From Forficula auricularia (Eukaryota > Arthropoda > Insecta > Dermaptera > Forficulidae): a DNA stretch of 64,000 nt. The stretch lies in assembly GCA_024734495.1 (NCBI GenBank), contig JALMQS010000162.1:1774275-1838274 (forward strand). The letters run 5' to 3'. Of this stretch, positions 12,174 through 25,600 are shown piece by piece. Each line of letters opens with the position of its first letter. Position 1 is the stretch's first letter. The position numbers and the translations under genes were made by a program. The notes under the pieces were generated by a model, which was not told where the DNA came from, ran no database searches, and saw nothing but the letters and a program-made list of their open reading frames with translations.

Positions 12174-13075
12174 TGTACTCCTATACATATCAGGGACTTA
12201 ACCAGAGAGGTCTGCCCTTCTCCTCCCCTGAAATTATCCATCCAGATGACACTTACCATAAATGCAAATCTACAAAAATCGGACAACTACTTATATATAA
12301 TATCTCATAAAATAATATAATAGATATTCGCTGGCATTATCTTTTTAAAGCAATAATATATTTTACAGGAAGTATTTGACGGATTATAGTGGTGTTTCAC
12401 AAAGAGGAAATAAAATTAAAAAAATTTAAAAAAAAAATTTAAATTATATTTTGGAGATTTTTTTTATTTATCTCTATACATATTTCGGGCTATGAACCCT
12501 TCATCAGGAGGTTTAACAAAATACTTTTATAAATTTTCATTAATAAGTGGAGAATTTCTCCCGAAACATTTGTATTTCTATTAAAATTTTTGGGATTGTT
12601 TTATAAAATAATTGTATTTATTTTATATAAATTATTTCAATATAATATTTTCTTAAATTATATTTCAAATTAATATTATTCCAAATTTTTTATTTTTATA
12701 TACATACGTAATTATATCTGCGATATTTAAAAAAATCTGATTTTAAAAAAATTCTGTCCTCTGATAAAAAAATTCTGAATTCTTGCCTGATGCATATTGA
12801 CAGGCAATTTTATTAAGTTTACATGCCTTGAACTTTTTCTTGACTGAAGATAAATGCCTCCTTTTTAGGAACTGCCTTTATTGAGCAGCGACAATATTTT
12901 CTCTGATTAACTTTACAGTGCTATTAATCTTTTTGTTTGATTCAAGTCAAACTTTTTCTAAAAGAACCGAACTTATTGAACAAAACTATACTTATCTAAT
13001 TTATTATTAAGAGCACAAATCAATAATTAATACCTGATGTATAAGCTGTTTTTTAGACAGAAAAACACATTTTTT
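12174..13075. other. Intergenic repeats, no gene
   Basis: Contains the hammerhead-like motif at 12472-12510 and a related AT-rich tail with CTCCCGAAACATTTG near 12560. No coding exon is visible. Confidence 0.45.
12472..12510 (-). ncRNA. Hammerhead-ribozyme-like motif
   Basis: On the - strand: CTGATGA (12507-12501), one extra A, stem II GGGT/GCCC with loop TCATA, GAAA (12486-12483), stem III ATA/TAT with a TG loop, cleavage nucleotide A at 12475, and stem I CTC/GAG. All invariant core residues are present. The extra base after A9 is the only deviation. Confidence 0.5.
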
Positions 13076-13363
13076 TCATAGAAAGCAAAAACAAAGTTTT
13101 TGGGATTGGGTATCGTACTCGTCCAAAAGGACTTGAAATTGATGATCGTCAACGTTCCTGGGTCGATTTTCACTCTTCTTGTCGCTCAGGTCAAAATTTC
13201 CGTCTTTGAACCGACAAAACCAATCTCTGCACGTTGTTTCCGATAAAGCACTGTCGCCATAGGCCTCCACAAGCATTCGATGCGATTTTTTCAAATTAAA
13301 GCAGAAAAGCAGAGCTTCCCGCATATGCTTTTTTTCTGGCAAGAAACTAGAAATTATTACCAA
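13076..13363 (-). pseudogene. mariner transposase N-terminal relic
   Basis: The 95-residue frame contains a helix-turn-helix region typical of mariner/SETMAR N-termini: REALLFCFNLKKSH, then YGDSALSETTCRDWFCRFK, then a DKKSENRPR linker. The catalytic domain is absent downstream and the rest of the frame is unrelated. It is an isolated fragment just upstream of the first VWC exon. Confidence 0.75.
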
Positions 13364-13563
13364 AGAAAAAATGTATGTTGTTGTATGATTTTGCTCGTGA
13401 TGTGCACTGATTAATGTTCACAGATATCAAAGCCATAAAACAAGTGCATAACTTGTCAGTATGGTAGTCTAAAGCCATCAATGAGCGAGCAGTGGAATTA
13501 AGCTTATACATCTGGTAATTTTAGAAACAAATTTAATTTTATAATAAAATGGATTTTTTTCAG

Positions 13564-13683
13564 TGTTTGGTGAATCATGCGACATTCAGCAATGTAAAGG
13601 AATCGAACATTACGCAATTTTGGGATGTGCGCCTGTCTTTGAAAATCATGAGCAATGTTGTCCTACGAAATTCAATTGCCAAG
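13564..13683 (+). CDS. VWC gene, first recognised exon
   Basis: Acceptor TTTTTTTCAG ends at 13563 and donor GTTTGT starts at 13684. It encodes residues 1-40 in the frame beginning with the last two bases of a split codon, with six cysteines ending ENHEQCCPTKFNC. This is the C-terminal half of a VWC module, so another coding exon is required upstream. Confidence 0.85.
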
Positions 13684-16600
13684 GTTTGTTCATTTCTTTT
13701 TCTCTCTTTCTTGTTGTTGGTTGTGTACTCGGTAGCAGAGTAAGAGTTTTTAGAAGACCGGGGGGACCACCCCCCCCCCCACCTAAATAAGAGCATTTAT
13801 TTTTTCAATGTGTGACAAACATTAGATATATACGAAATCTTACTTAGCTATAGCTCCTGAACTTTATTGTATTATGGTTAATTTTTACTTTACCCATTTA
13901 TATCTTATATGCCCTTCTAAATAATGCCAGGTCACTCTTAAGAATCTTCTTGATCCAAGAAATTTTTATTTTTTCAAAATAATTACTTCAATTTTTGGCC
14001 CAAACATTCACAAGTGTCTACTAACTGCGAATTTCAGCTTCCTAAAGTTTATCTTTTGAGAAATGAAATTACTTTCCAATCACAACATTCACGTTCAGAA
14101 GTAAAATATAAAATAGCGCTATCTTCCACAATAATTCACGCTAAGTCATTGAGGACCTTGCTTTAACCAATTAAGCCAACCAGTCCACACTCATCAACCC
14201 TCCTCAAGTATCTTAAGAAGATAGATTTTCATTTTCTCTTTCTCTCTTTATTATTTTTCATAGTACTTAAGCTGTCCAACTGTAGATTTCCTTTAATATA
14301 AAATATTTTTTTTTTTTAATTTCAACACCAAAGACAAAAAAATAATTTTTTCGTCTTATCGCCACAGTGTGGAATTACGTAGAAGTCTCACCTAAAAGAA
14401 TTAAAAAAAAAAAAAATTGAAATTAAAGAATATAAATTTTCCTAGAATTTGCCTTTCTTTGAATTTAATGAAACATATCTGTATTGTCATTCTAGCTAAA
14501 GAATTGTTCCCCCATGGTCATTAGCTTCGTAGTACATAAACTACCACTTCTGATTCACTAATTATCATTAATATTTTTTAAATTATTTATTAACATGGCA
14601 TTTTTTAAAATTTTTTTAGATGCTAAGAATTTACATAAAGAGGGAGAATGCTCTTTTCGTGGAAAAAATTACAAGAAGAATGAAAAAATAGAAAGTGACA
14701 ACGAATGTATGGTCTCTTGTATTTGCTCTGGGTATGTACATATTTTTTTTTCATTTGCATATTAAAATAAAAAAAAAGTTCAAGGATGCTATCCTCAACA
14801 GATAAGAATAACCTACAATGAAATTAGCACAAGGGGATTACCAAGAATGGCCTTCAAAGTGATTTACTTTTTATTTTCTAATCCTTTTTAAATTTACTAT
14901 CACAAATTCCTAATTTCAAGAGAGAAGTTTTCTAAAGTACAAATAAATTGTTTTTATTCTTTCATTTGTTGAAATTACTTAAATAAATATTTTTATTATT
15001 TATTTATATAAAAAAAAATCAGTTATTATTTTATTTTGAGATTCATTTATTTAAAAATTATAATTTAAGGTAAATTTATATGACGTATTAATAGAAGAGG
15101 GATGCTACAAACTTTGGTTTTAACCTTTTTATTTACTTCCCTAGAGCTGTAAAAAAATAATATATTTCTTAAGGCCGGTTTGAACTACTACGGTTAAACT
15201 AGACTAAAGTTTAACATACCCTAAGAGTCAAAATCGCTGTGGGATTGAGGCAGGCACATATCTAGAAATTTTTTTAGGGAGATTCCCAAATTATTTTTAA
15301 AAATAAAGTAGGTTGTAGGTATTTATTATTTTACAAGTATTGGATTGAAAGCTATATTAAATCAAATTTAAAAGATATTTTATATTAGATTTTCGTGGAT
15401 TTAAATTTATATAAATTAATAGATATAACTAGATTTCGGGGGATTCCCAAAATAATAATATTTTAAAATCTCTATTTTGGAAACCATAACGTATAATATT
15501 GGAGGAAAAAAATGAACATTTTTCCAAGATAGATTCACTACCGCAAACTTTTTGAAATCTGAAAATTTACACAAAAGTGTAATAATATGTATTTTCCTCA
15601 AAATTTAATATCATTAGTCAAAACCATTCAAGAAACGAACAAATAACAATTTTTGCATGATTCAATATTCCGGCTAACCGGGATGCTTTGCACGTCATTA
15701 GTACCGAGAACACAAAATGAAAAAGATTATTAAGTTGAATTAAATTGAAAGTTTTTTGCCGAGAGTAGCAGAATTTTTATAAATTGAAGGAGACAATAAA
15801 AGAGTGTGTCATCTGCTGGAATTATACATTTTTTAATTTATTTATAACATTAATTCCTGTGAATCAATTGTAATAGACTGATGAAGAGGGCAAAGCTCTC
15901 GAAACTATAGTCTCGTTATAAATGCTTAAAATTTATTTTTTATTTTAATTTCTTATATCAGGCATTAGAAAGCCTACAAGGCCAAAAACATATGCGTGGG
16001 AAATCATCTCATTTTTATTATAGTCATAACGATCAAGATCAGATCACTTTAACATACATGCATATGTAATATATATATATATATATATAAAAATAGGTGT
16101 GTGAACAAACACCTAGATTTCACATTTTGAAACATTTCAAGCAGTATTAACTCACTTGGATTATATTTTATACCACCGCGAAGCCTTGGGCGGGAATCTT
16201 GCTGGCCAGGGGGCTAAGGCTACGGTTTTAAAATAATTTTCAAAGCCTGAAAAATACACATACACGGCATTGATGACTTTTTCATTGCTAATCTCTTCCC
16301 AGCGAGCCATGTTTTCAAGTTAGTGAACAAAAAGAAGTCGCGAGGAGCCAAATTTGTAGAGGAGGGTGGATTCGGAACCAATCCTAAACTTTGTTTATAA
16401 ATAAGAGTATTGGCTCTAACGAACATATTTATGTTCATAGGAAAAAACAAATAAAATATGAATAAAAATTCGAGAAAGTTCGAGCCGGGCCCCATACCGA
16501 GAGAAACAGTACTTATAACTTCCAAAATACTTGAGATATCAAATTCATTCTTATTTGCCATTAACGAGAAGAAAATGAGAGAATTTGTGGAATTTTTTCA

Positions 16601-19600
16601 TAATTTTAAGGAATCTATATACTAAACGCTGAGAGGTATAAAAATCATTTAAAAATTGTCATTTTGGGTCTCTCTCACACCGTTAATTTAAAGTTATAAA
16701 ATATATATATATAATTATTTTATTTAAAGAGATCTTTACAAAAATACTTCACATCCCAAGATAAAAAATATTTTTTATTTTTGAATCCAAAAAAATTCTA
16801 TACTCCCCGAAATAATCACTTTCTTAAAATTTTAATGTCGGTAAAAATGACTGCATATAACTTTGTATCTTATTTACGAACTACAATCTTCTGACAGACG
16901 GGCGGACAGGGAGACAATCATCACGACACTCCTAATTTACACACCCTGCCTTTATTTCAATCGGATTAAAATTTATACCTGGCTAATAACTCATTACACT
17001 TGATAAGTACACCAATTTTAAAAACAGTGCCGTTTTTGAGAGAATAAAAAGAAAAATCTTTCATGTAAATGTCAACTTCCGGTGTTCCGATTTCAAGCAA
17101 AAGCTTGCTGTACTCTTTCTAGTCTATATCGAGCTTATGTTTCGAATTTCGTAGCTCTGAGATTTATGGTTGAGAAATGCAGGGGGGTACATTTTTACGA
17201 ACGTAAACATCAACTTCCGGTTTTTCCATTTTAGCCAAAATCTTATGGTACTTCTTGTAGCCTCTAGATAGCTTAAGTTTCAAATTTCAAGGCTCTGCGA
17301 CTTACCGAAGACGAGATATTAACTATTAAAATATTTATTTTAGGACACTCCTAATTTACACCCTCTTCCTTTATTTCAATCGGTTTAAAATTTATACACT
17401 ACTAATAACTCATGACACTTGATGGCACACCAATTTTTAGCGAAATCGTAGAGCCGTTTTCGGGAACCCGATTATATATCAATATATACAAGAATTGCTC
17501 GTTTAATATAATAAGATAAGATATAAGACAGAAATTCTCCTCAAACGTTTGGGTTTTATTAAAGGTTTAAAGATTGTTGTTTAAAAGATCTGTTAATATA
17601 TATAATTCTTCATTTAATAGTATTATATATACGCTAAGAAATTCTCGGTATGCCTTCGCCTTTGGCCATTTTTTTCGAAATACGGTTACACTAAAAGTAA
17701 AGTAAAGTAATAGTTGTTCACCTTTATCATATTTCAAAGAAGATATCCCGGCCTCTACTATTAGACGTCATATCTTGTCTTCATGAAAAGTTAATTATTT
17801 TTACAGCATTGGAGATTGTTCAATTCGGATGAGAACCTGTATACATTTTTTCTGCTCTCCATCATTTCAAGGTCTTTATCAAGTTCGTAATTGCAATGTC
17901 ACGATATTTCTATTGGATTTGAAGATGGGTAAAAATTATATTTATTGTTGATCTTGACATCCGAAACCCGCATGGTCATTCAGGATAAAATTGATCAGCT
18001 ATTTTCTTTTGTTTAGTCTTTAGGATCCTAACGAAAACTTTCATTGTCATCATCATCAAGAATACACCACGTTCATTTTATTTTATAATTGCCGATTCAT
18101 TAATTGTTTTATTTATAAATTTATATGCCGACACAAATGACTAGGAAATCACTTTAAATAAAAATTGAAGGAAAAAGTGAAGCTTTTTCAAGACTAACCA
18201 TGCTCTGTAAATGTTAGTGATTTGTCAATTTTTCGTCAGCTATCTGCTTGGGCTAGAATGTCGAAACTTGTCACATTAATAAAAACATGTGTAACACATT
18301 TCAGATCATTAGTCACAACCGTTCTATAGCTCCCGATATGACAATTCGATTTTTTTCTAATTTTTGAACCGGAAGTTTTTAAGCTAGAAAGCCCAAAATA
18401 TAATCAATATTATATTCTTTTGGTATAGGTAGAAAATAAAATAAGATTGGCTAATATCTCAGTGTACCTAATATATTATGTATTTAGCTTTCATACCGAC
18501 ATTTCGGATCATCAAAGGTAGCCTTCTTCAGGTAAGATGCTCGTTAATAAATATTTAATCTTCTAATTTTTGTCGTTTTAACTTACTACTATGTATTACC
18601 TATTGTGTATTCAAGAATTCAAATGGGATTGAAATTCCTTTGAATATTGTAAATACGTTCAAATTATGGTAAATGACAAAAAATGGTTTAATATTTATTA
18701 AAAAGCCTCTGCCCTGAAGAAGGATACAAATGAGGATTCGAAATGTCGTCGCCAAGGCTAAATAAATATCTGTATATTACACCGAGATGTTGGTTGCAAT
18801 TTTATTTTATTTTCTATCTACTATACTATACCTCTAGCCCAACCCAAACGTCCACGGCGTGGGGGGGGGGGGGGGTGGTAACGGATTAAGTAAGGAATTG
18901 CCGTTCAGGGTGAAGTACAGAGGGGACTTAAGTCCCTGGTACCTCCACGGTAGTTGTGAAGGCCTGGATGGAATCCTGAAAAAAATTCGGCTAAGTTATA
19001 ATTACAGTGAAACCTCTCAAATCCGAGCTAATTGGGGCTGTAGCCGGTTCGGATTTCAATTTGACCGGAAGCAGCTTCCACAATTGAAGATAACTGATAT
19101 CGAGTGAAAGATTAAGTGATATTTTGTGTGTTTCTATTATTATTTCATTGTTTTTGCAAAGTGATTAACCTAAAGTATTTCAATAACCAACTTTTACCGT
19201 TTTTCAATTTTGGATGACATAAGTATGTAGACAGATTTACACTTTGTTAGGTATGTTAACTATACTTCTTTGTTAATTTTTCAACTAATTATGTATAATG
19301 TAGAATATATACATAATTATTTTATGACTAAATAAATATGTTTCTCTTTTTTTCTTTCGGATTTCCTGGGATTTCGGATTTCCGGGGTTCGGATTTGAGA
19401 GGTTTCACTGTATAAGGTATACGAAGCGACTCGCTCTTGGCCGGCTTATTTCAAAATTCTAAATTATCTAAAATTCGCAAAAATATTAACTTTATATTAT
19501 AAGTTATAAGGAATGTAAATTCCGAATGAAAGATCTTATTAGATATGTTTTTTCTCAATTATTTTACTAATCATAATCTGTAACCGATTACCGAAATTAA

Positions 19601-22600
19601 AAGTAATCCTCAAAAGAAATCGGATTGCTATTTTACTGTAATCGATTTCTTGATTAGGTTACTGATTACAGATTACAATCCAATATTTTTGTTTCTGACA
19701 CATGTTAATATTTTAGTGTAAATAGAGAAATGAATAAAATAATTCAATTTTAAAAATTCTAATAATAAATTTAAGAATTTTTACTTAATTATCGTGCGAA
19801 AAAAACTTACTTAATTATTCCTTTTTTACTTTACTATACAAGGTATGGTCAAGTATTGTAATCGTGCTTGAAAAAAGTGTTTTTTTTCCTTCTTTTTTTT
19901 CGAAATATCTCAAAAAGTCTGAAACTATTTTGATTAAAAAAGTTGAGCGAAACCATGGCATTTTGCTTTATAAAAAATCTCTAATAAGTGAACATCGAAA
20001 AAATTATATTTTTCGAGATAATAATTGTTTTGTCAAAATGTCTGTTAGTCTGTCTGGTTGTCTGGTTGTCTGTCTGTTAGTCTGTGCGTTACCAAATTTT
20101 TGTGGACGAGATAGCTCAAAAACTGGTGTGAATTTCGAAACCAAATTTCACAGGTAGTTTTGGTCCATTGAGATTAAGAGCTGATTAGATTTTGGTGCAT
20201 ATCGACCCAATATTAAGGGGGTGGAGGGAAGGGGGGGGGGGTTAAAAATTAAAAATCTAGGCCATTTGAGCAAACTCAACCAAATTTTGTATACATTATC
20301 AGTGGGACCTCAGAAGTCTAAAAATGCAAAAACTAACCGCCCAAAATGGGGGGAGGGGTGTAGGGTCTAAAATGAATATCTAGGCTCTTATACTAAACTC
20401 AACCAAATTTTGTATACATAATCAGTGGGACCCCAGAAGTCTAAAAATGCAAAAACTAACCCCCCTCCCCTACATGATTATAAATAATTTTAATAAATAT
20501 TAAATATAAGTGAGGGGCCAGGTTGTATGGTAAAGTCAAGTGGATGGCCACATCAGAACACGTGAGCTTATTTTTTTTAAAGATAGTTCCTGGACTTCAT
20601 TATATATTGTATTATTTTTTAATTATACATATTTTATATAATATAATAATTATATTTCATTTATTATATATATTTAGTTAATTTTTTAAAGACCTTACAC
20701 CTCTTCTTAAAGTAATCAGTAATCAGTAATCAGGAGACGTCAATCCGAATACATGTAATCAGATTGACGCCGCCTGAAAGTAATTGTTATTCTGTAATCT
20801 AATTAAGCAAAACCCATTTAATCTGTAATCATTAATCGATTATTGAAGGCCTGTAATCTTAATACCTCTGGGTATAGGATCCGTCTCGCATTTGGCCGGC
20901 AGTGAGAGACTATACTCTTTCGAAATTTGATAAAGTCGGTTAAAAAAACATAGAATGTTAAAGATATAGAATTACAAACGAGAAAGTCCTTGAAAAAATG
21001 AAAGAAAGACACTCTAGAACAGGGGTTCCGAACCTTTTTGCACATGCGTACCACTTGACTTTTTGAGAAATTTTGGCGTACCACCAGACCTAAATATTTT
21101 AATAAACGTATAATATTTACTCTTCTAAAAGTGTACAAAAGCTTTTTGAATTAAATTCCTGAGAAAACTTCATATTTAATGTTTAGATATTTGTTTATTT
21201 AAAACATGCTTATAATAAAGGAGAAATAAAAAGATTAAAATGGTATTAATTTACAGTTTTATTTAATACCCATAGGTCTAAAAACATACAAATAAACTTA
21301 TACGCGTAACACCGGTTGGGAACCCCTGATTTAAATCTCTTAAATTTGTAAATATTGAGGTTAGTATTGAAAAAGTGAAAAAGTTTTCTTCAAATTTCTG
21401 CTCTAGAAGAATCCAAAGAAGAGAATACTTAAGATGAATGGACACTTGTTAATACACGGGGGATTGGTAAGGGATATTTTAGAGAGAGAAATGAGAAAGA
21501 ATAAGGGAAAGGAAGACCTGAATTGGAGTACTATTCTCAAATAAAGAAAGGTATGGAATGTGGGAATTTTAGTGAAGTGCAAGAGTTGCCATAATTTAGA
21601 GTTGAGTGAAGAAGTGTGGTTGCGTCAAACCAGTCTTAGGATTGTATATACTCTCTGATGATAATTTCTGTAATTAATATTTTATTTGTGGAATTTTTTC
21701 AGAGACCGAATTTCCTGCGCTTTCGTGGATTGTCCAAGAGTTGAGAATTGTAATTCCTATAAGCATAGTTTAGATCAATGTTGTCCATCGAACGACTGTG
21801 GTTTGTAACATAAATTTTTAAAAACATATTTTTAATGGATATTATTATTATTTATAAAAAATTGTATGAAAACTTTTTAGTGGATGAGTCTGAAACGGGT
21901 CACAAATGTGAATTTGAAGGAAAAACTTATTTTGAGGGTCAACGTATCTATCCGAAAAATAGCTGCACTGTGTGCATTTGCGGAGAAGGATTCAATGGTA
22001 AGTAAAATTAATCGTTCAGTTTCCAACTATTTCAGGTAGTTCTTTAACAAATGCAAAAATTAAAGAAGTCTTTGAAACTTGGAATATAAGTCTTTAAAAC
22101 CATAATAAACACACTGTTAGAATTTGAAGACGATTTACCACATCAAACATGAAATAATTGCAATTAAAAATAAATTTTTTACATATGGTAGATAGGGAAA
22201 GGGTGGGAAAATGGTCATTATTTTATTTTTTTTCATTGAAGGACTTTCGCCATCTTGATGAAAAACTAATATTTGTAAGAATAATATATTCGAAGTAACT
22301 TAAAAAAAAATTGAAATTATTTACCTCGTAGTTTTGATAAAAAATAAAAAAAAACATATTTTGGCGATTATTTTTAGTGGAGGGGATATAAGAACAGTCG
22401 CTTGGAAACGATCCATTCATAAAGAGGATATAGTAGTGTGAGAAGTACAGTCACGTTAAAAAAACATAACCTAAAATTTTAGCACCATTCATATGTATAG
22501 AGAGGTTATGAGGGTAAAACTTTTTGCGTGGATTGTCGCGAAAGAACTACCTTAAATAAATGTTGAAATAAATAATTGATTATTTATTTATTGTATTAAA

Positions 22601-25600
22601 TTAATATAATAATAAGTGTTTATTAAATATCTAAAAGTTTCGGTAGGAATTTTCCCTTTATCCATGAAAAATCGGAAAATAAGTTGCTTTAAGGCTAGTT
22701 TACTACTAAGTATTAGTACTAGCCACTCGCGCTAATTCCGTGTCGTGCAAACACACAATATAAGTGGTTAGTATTAGTAGAGTGGCAAGTGTGAGTGTAT
22801 AGAAATGGTTTCTATTTACTAAAGGCAAGTAGCTTCCCCTACCACATATATTGACAACTCGAATTGCCATCTTGCAACTTTAACTATACACTAATTACAG
22901 TGAACCACCACTAACCAGTTAGTCTGCTAAGTGCTTAGTAAATGGAAAAGTACTAATGACAAGTAATAAGCCCGTGTAAACTAACCTTTATATAACCTCC
23001 TTTTTTTCAAAGTCTGTCAAAAAGAAAAATAAAGAAACTTATTTTCCAATTTTTCATTGATAGAGGGAGAATTTCTCTCGAAACTTTTAGATATTCAATA
23101 AACGTTTTATGATAGTCTTTTACTTTACCATACAGGCTATGGCCGAGTATTGAAATCGTGCATGGAAAAAGTGTTTTTTTTGCTTCGTTTTTTCGAAATA
23201 TCTAAAAAACGGCTGAAAATATTTTGATTAAACCCAATTACCATGATTATTAGGCCTGTTTCACACCTACCCGGCTGTCGTTTAAACGACATCTAGCCGA
23301 GATATAGCCGACACCGACATATAGCCAACGACGACTCGCGTTCAGACCTTCATTTTATTAGTACACGTTGGCTTTGAACAGTATGGATATATTATATTTT
23401 ATTATATTATTATATCATTAAGTATTTATTATGGATATATTATGTATATTTATTTTAAAACACATTTTTATCACTATTATTCAGCTATATTAATATTAAA
23501 ATATTTCTGTCATATACTTATAGTCGAGTGGTGAACCGCGATTGGAATTAGGTGTACAGGTCTTTGGAATTATGTGGAATTATTTTGGAATTCATTAGAT
23601 AATGCCCCTTCATCTATTGTCTTCTAACTGGAAACGAAAGCGGAAGTGGAAGTAGGTGTACACAATATTAGGTCGCGGTTCACCCCTCGCTTATAGTATA
23701 TAGCTGAATAATCTTAACAAAAAATAAAAAAAAAAATTGATGAGTATCCTCAGAGAAAATTAGAAGTCGAAAATAAGGACTACGCTTATATATATACTAG
23801 CTGCAACGCCCGCCTTCAGCTAAATAACTTGAAAAACAACCTTTTGTATTTAACACACCAAAATCAAAAATTCCCCTTTTTTCGTTTCAGGGGTCAAATT
23901 TTAAAAAAATTAAAATCCCGAGATATTTTAACAATAGACCTATGTTCCAAAATTGAATGATAAAAATTAAAACCCCTATAAGTTAAAACAATTTAAAAAT
24001 TTCAAAAATTTATCTATATCTCCTTTTTTGGGGGCAAATAGAACAAAATATCCAAGAATGTTTTTGCGTATTTGAATGCTTCAGCTTTCTAAACTAAAAC
24101 CATATCTTTTCACCCGGCAGACGCCCTTCGCAGTGGAAGCTGATCACGACATTTGTCAGACAAGTATGAATCTCTTTCTTTTGACCCCGAGAGTCGTCTA
24201 GACGGGTCATAAAAACGTCAGCCGTGTAGGTGTGAAACAGGCCTTAGAGGTGGCGAGGCGAGTAAGGGTCTTTAGAAAAAATTTAACATGCATAAACACA
24301 AAGGCGCATCCGATGGTTATTTTTAATTTTTTTTTGCATAATATATTTAATGTATTTCTCATTCCAAGACTGGATTTAATTTTTTATGGATTTTCTTTCT
24401 TTGAATTTTAATAGACTTTTTATAGTTTTTATTAAAATAAAAAAATAAACCACGAGTTAGGAAAATATTTAATAATTTTCGTTTAATATCATGACGGGAA
24501 TAAAACTATTGCAAATTTCGAAACAATAGCTTTTATTGTAATCCATGAATTTTTAAGATCTTTTTCTTGCTTGAATAACATTTTTGCAATTGTGCAGTTT
24601 TCTAATTAAAAACTTAATGCTTTTTCATGATCGTGAATACATAAATTATATTGATTAATGGAATAATATAATAGTTGTAAAAGAATCTCGAGGATGATCT
24701 ATTATTGCATTTGGTATCTTTTATTTCCTCTATAAATTCTTTATTTCTGAATCTTTAGTATTAAAATTTTTACTTTACCATACAGGTTATGGTCAAGTAT
24801 TGAAAAGTGGTTTTTTGCTTCGTTTTTTCGAAATATCTCCAAAACGAATGAAACTATTTTGATTAAAAAATTGGGCGAAACCATGGTATTACAAAGAGTC
24901 TACAAAGTGAACATCAATAAATATATATATTTATATATATATATATTATTTGTGAGATATTAATTGTTTTGTCAAACTGTCTGTTAGTACGTTAGTTTTA
25001 GTATGTGCGTTACCTAATTTTTGTGGACGCACTAGCTCAAAAACTAGTAAATATAAAAACGAAATTTCACATGTAGTTTTGGGGCATTGAGATTAAGAGC
25101 TGATTAGATTTTAGTTGAAATCAAACCAAAAATTAAAGGGGAGGGGGAATTAAAATTATAAGATTTTAAAACAAAAAAAACTGCAGAAAAATGAAATATA
25201 CCTTAAAATAAACGTATAATAAAAAAGAGAGTTATTATTTTTTCAGGGGGCAAAACTGGGGTGGGGTGGGTTCAAAAAATTAGAACTATCAATATAAGCC
25301 TTTAATGGAAGACGAAATTTTGCACATGAACCCAATACTTCCTTATGAAAATGACTCACTATGTGAAATTGACAGGGGTGGGGGGTGTCAAAAATGTTTT
25401 CAAACAAAAATCGAAGAAAGGTGCTATTTCTAATAAAATTGTTTCATAATTAAAAGGGTCTATTATTAATTGCTAATGGGTCCAAAATTAAGAGGGGGGG
25501 AGGGCGGCTTCTTTCGTGAAAATAATTATAAATTATTTTAATTCAATATTAAATATAAGAAAGAGGATGAAGGTGTTTAGTAAAGTCATGTGAATGGCTA

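Larger units (their letters stand above)
14732..21702 (+). other. Intron of VWC gene (7 kb, transposon-rich)
   Basis: Holds the hammerhead foldback copy at 15.75-15.95 kb, mariner relic (16.2 kb), a repeat with internal direct duplication (16.86-17.52 kb), foldback 18.42-18.83 kb, Tigger-like MITE 19.0-19.4 kb, family A copy 3 and a hAT MITE at 21.0 kb. No additional coding exon is needed: the flanking exons join in frame. Confidence 0.75.

Noticed and set aside
13549..13743. ATG-initiated frame across the first VWC exon
   Set aside because: It is in a different frame from the cysteine-rich reading that splices correctly to the next exon, and the ATG lies in the acceptor tract.
19864..20157. 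97-codon frame in family A copy 3, with similar frames in copies 7, 8 and 12
   Set aside because: Similar peptides follow from DNA similarity; the frames break at different places and no domain is recognisable. A protein would need a codon-level conservation test.
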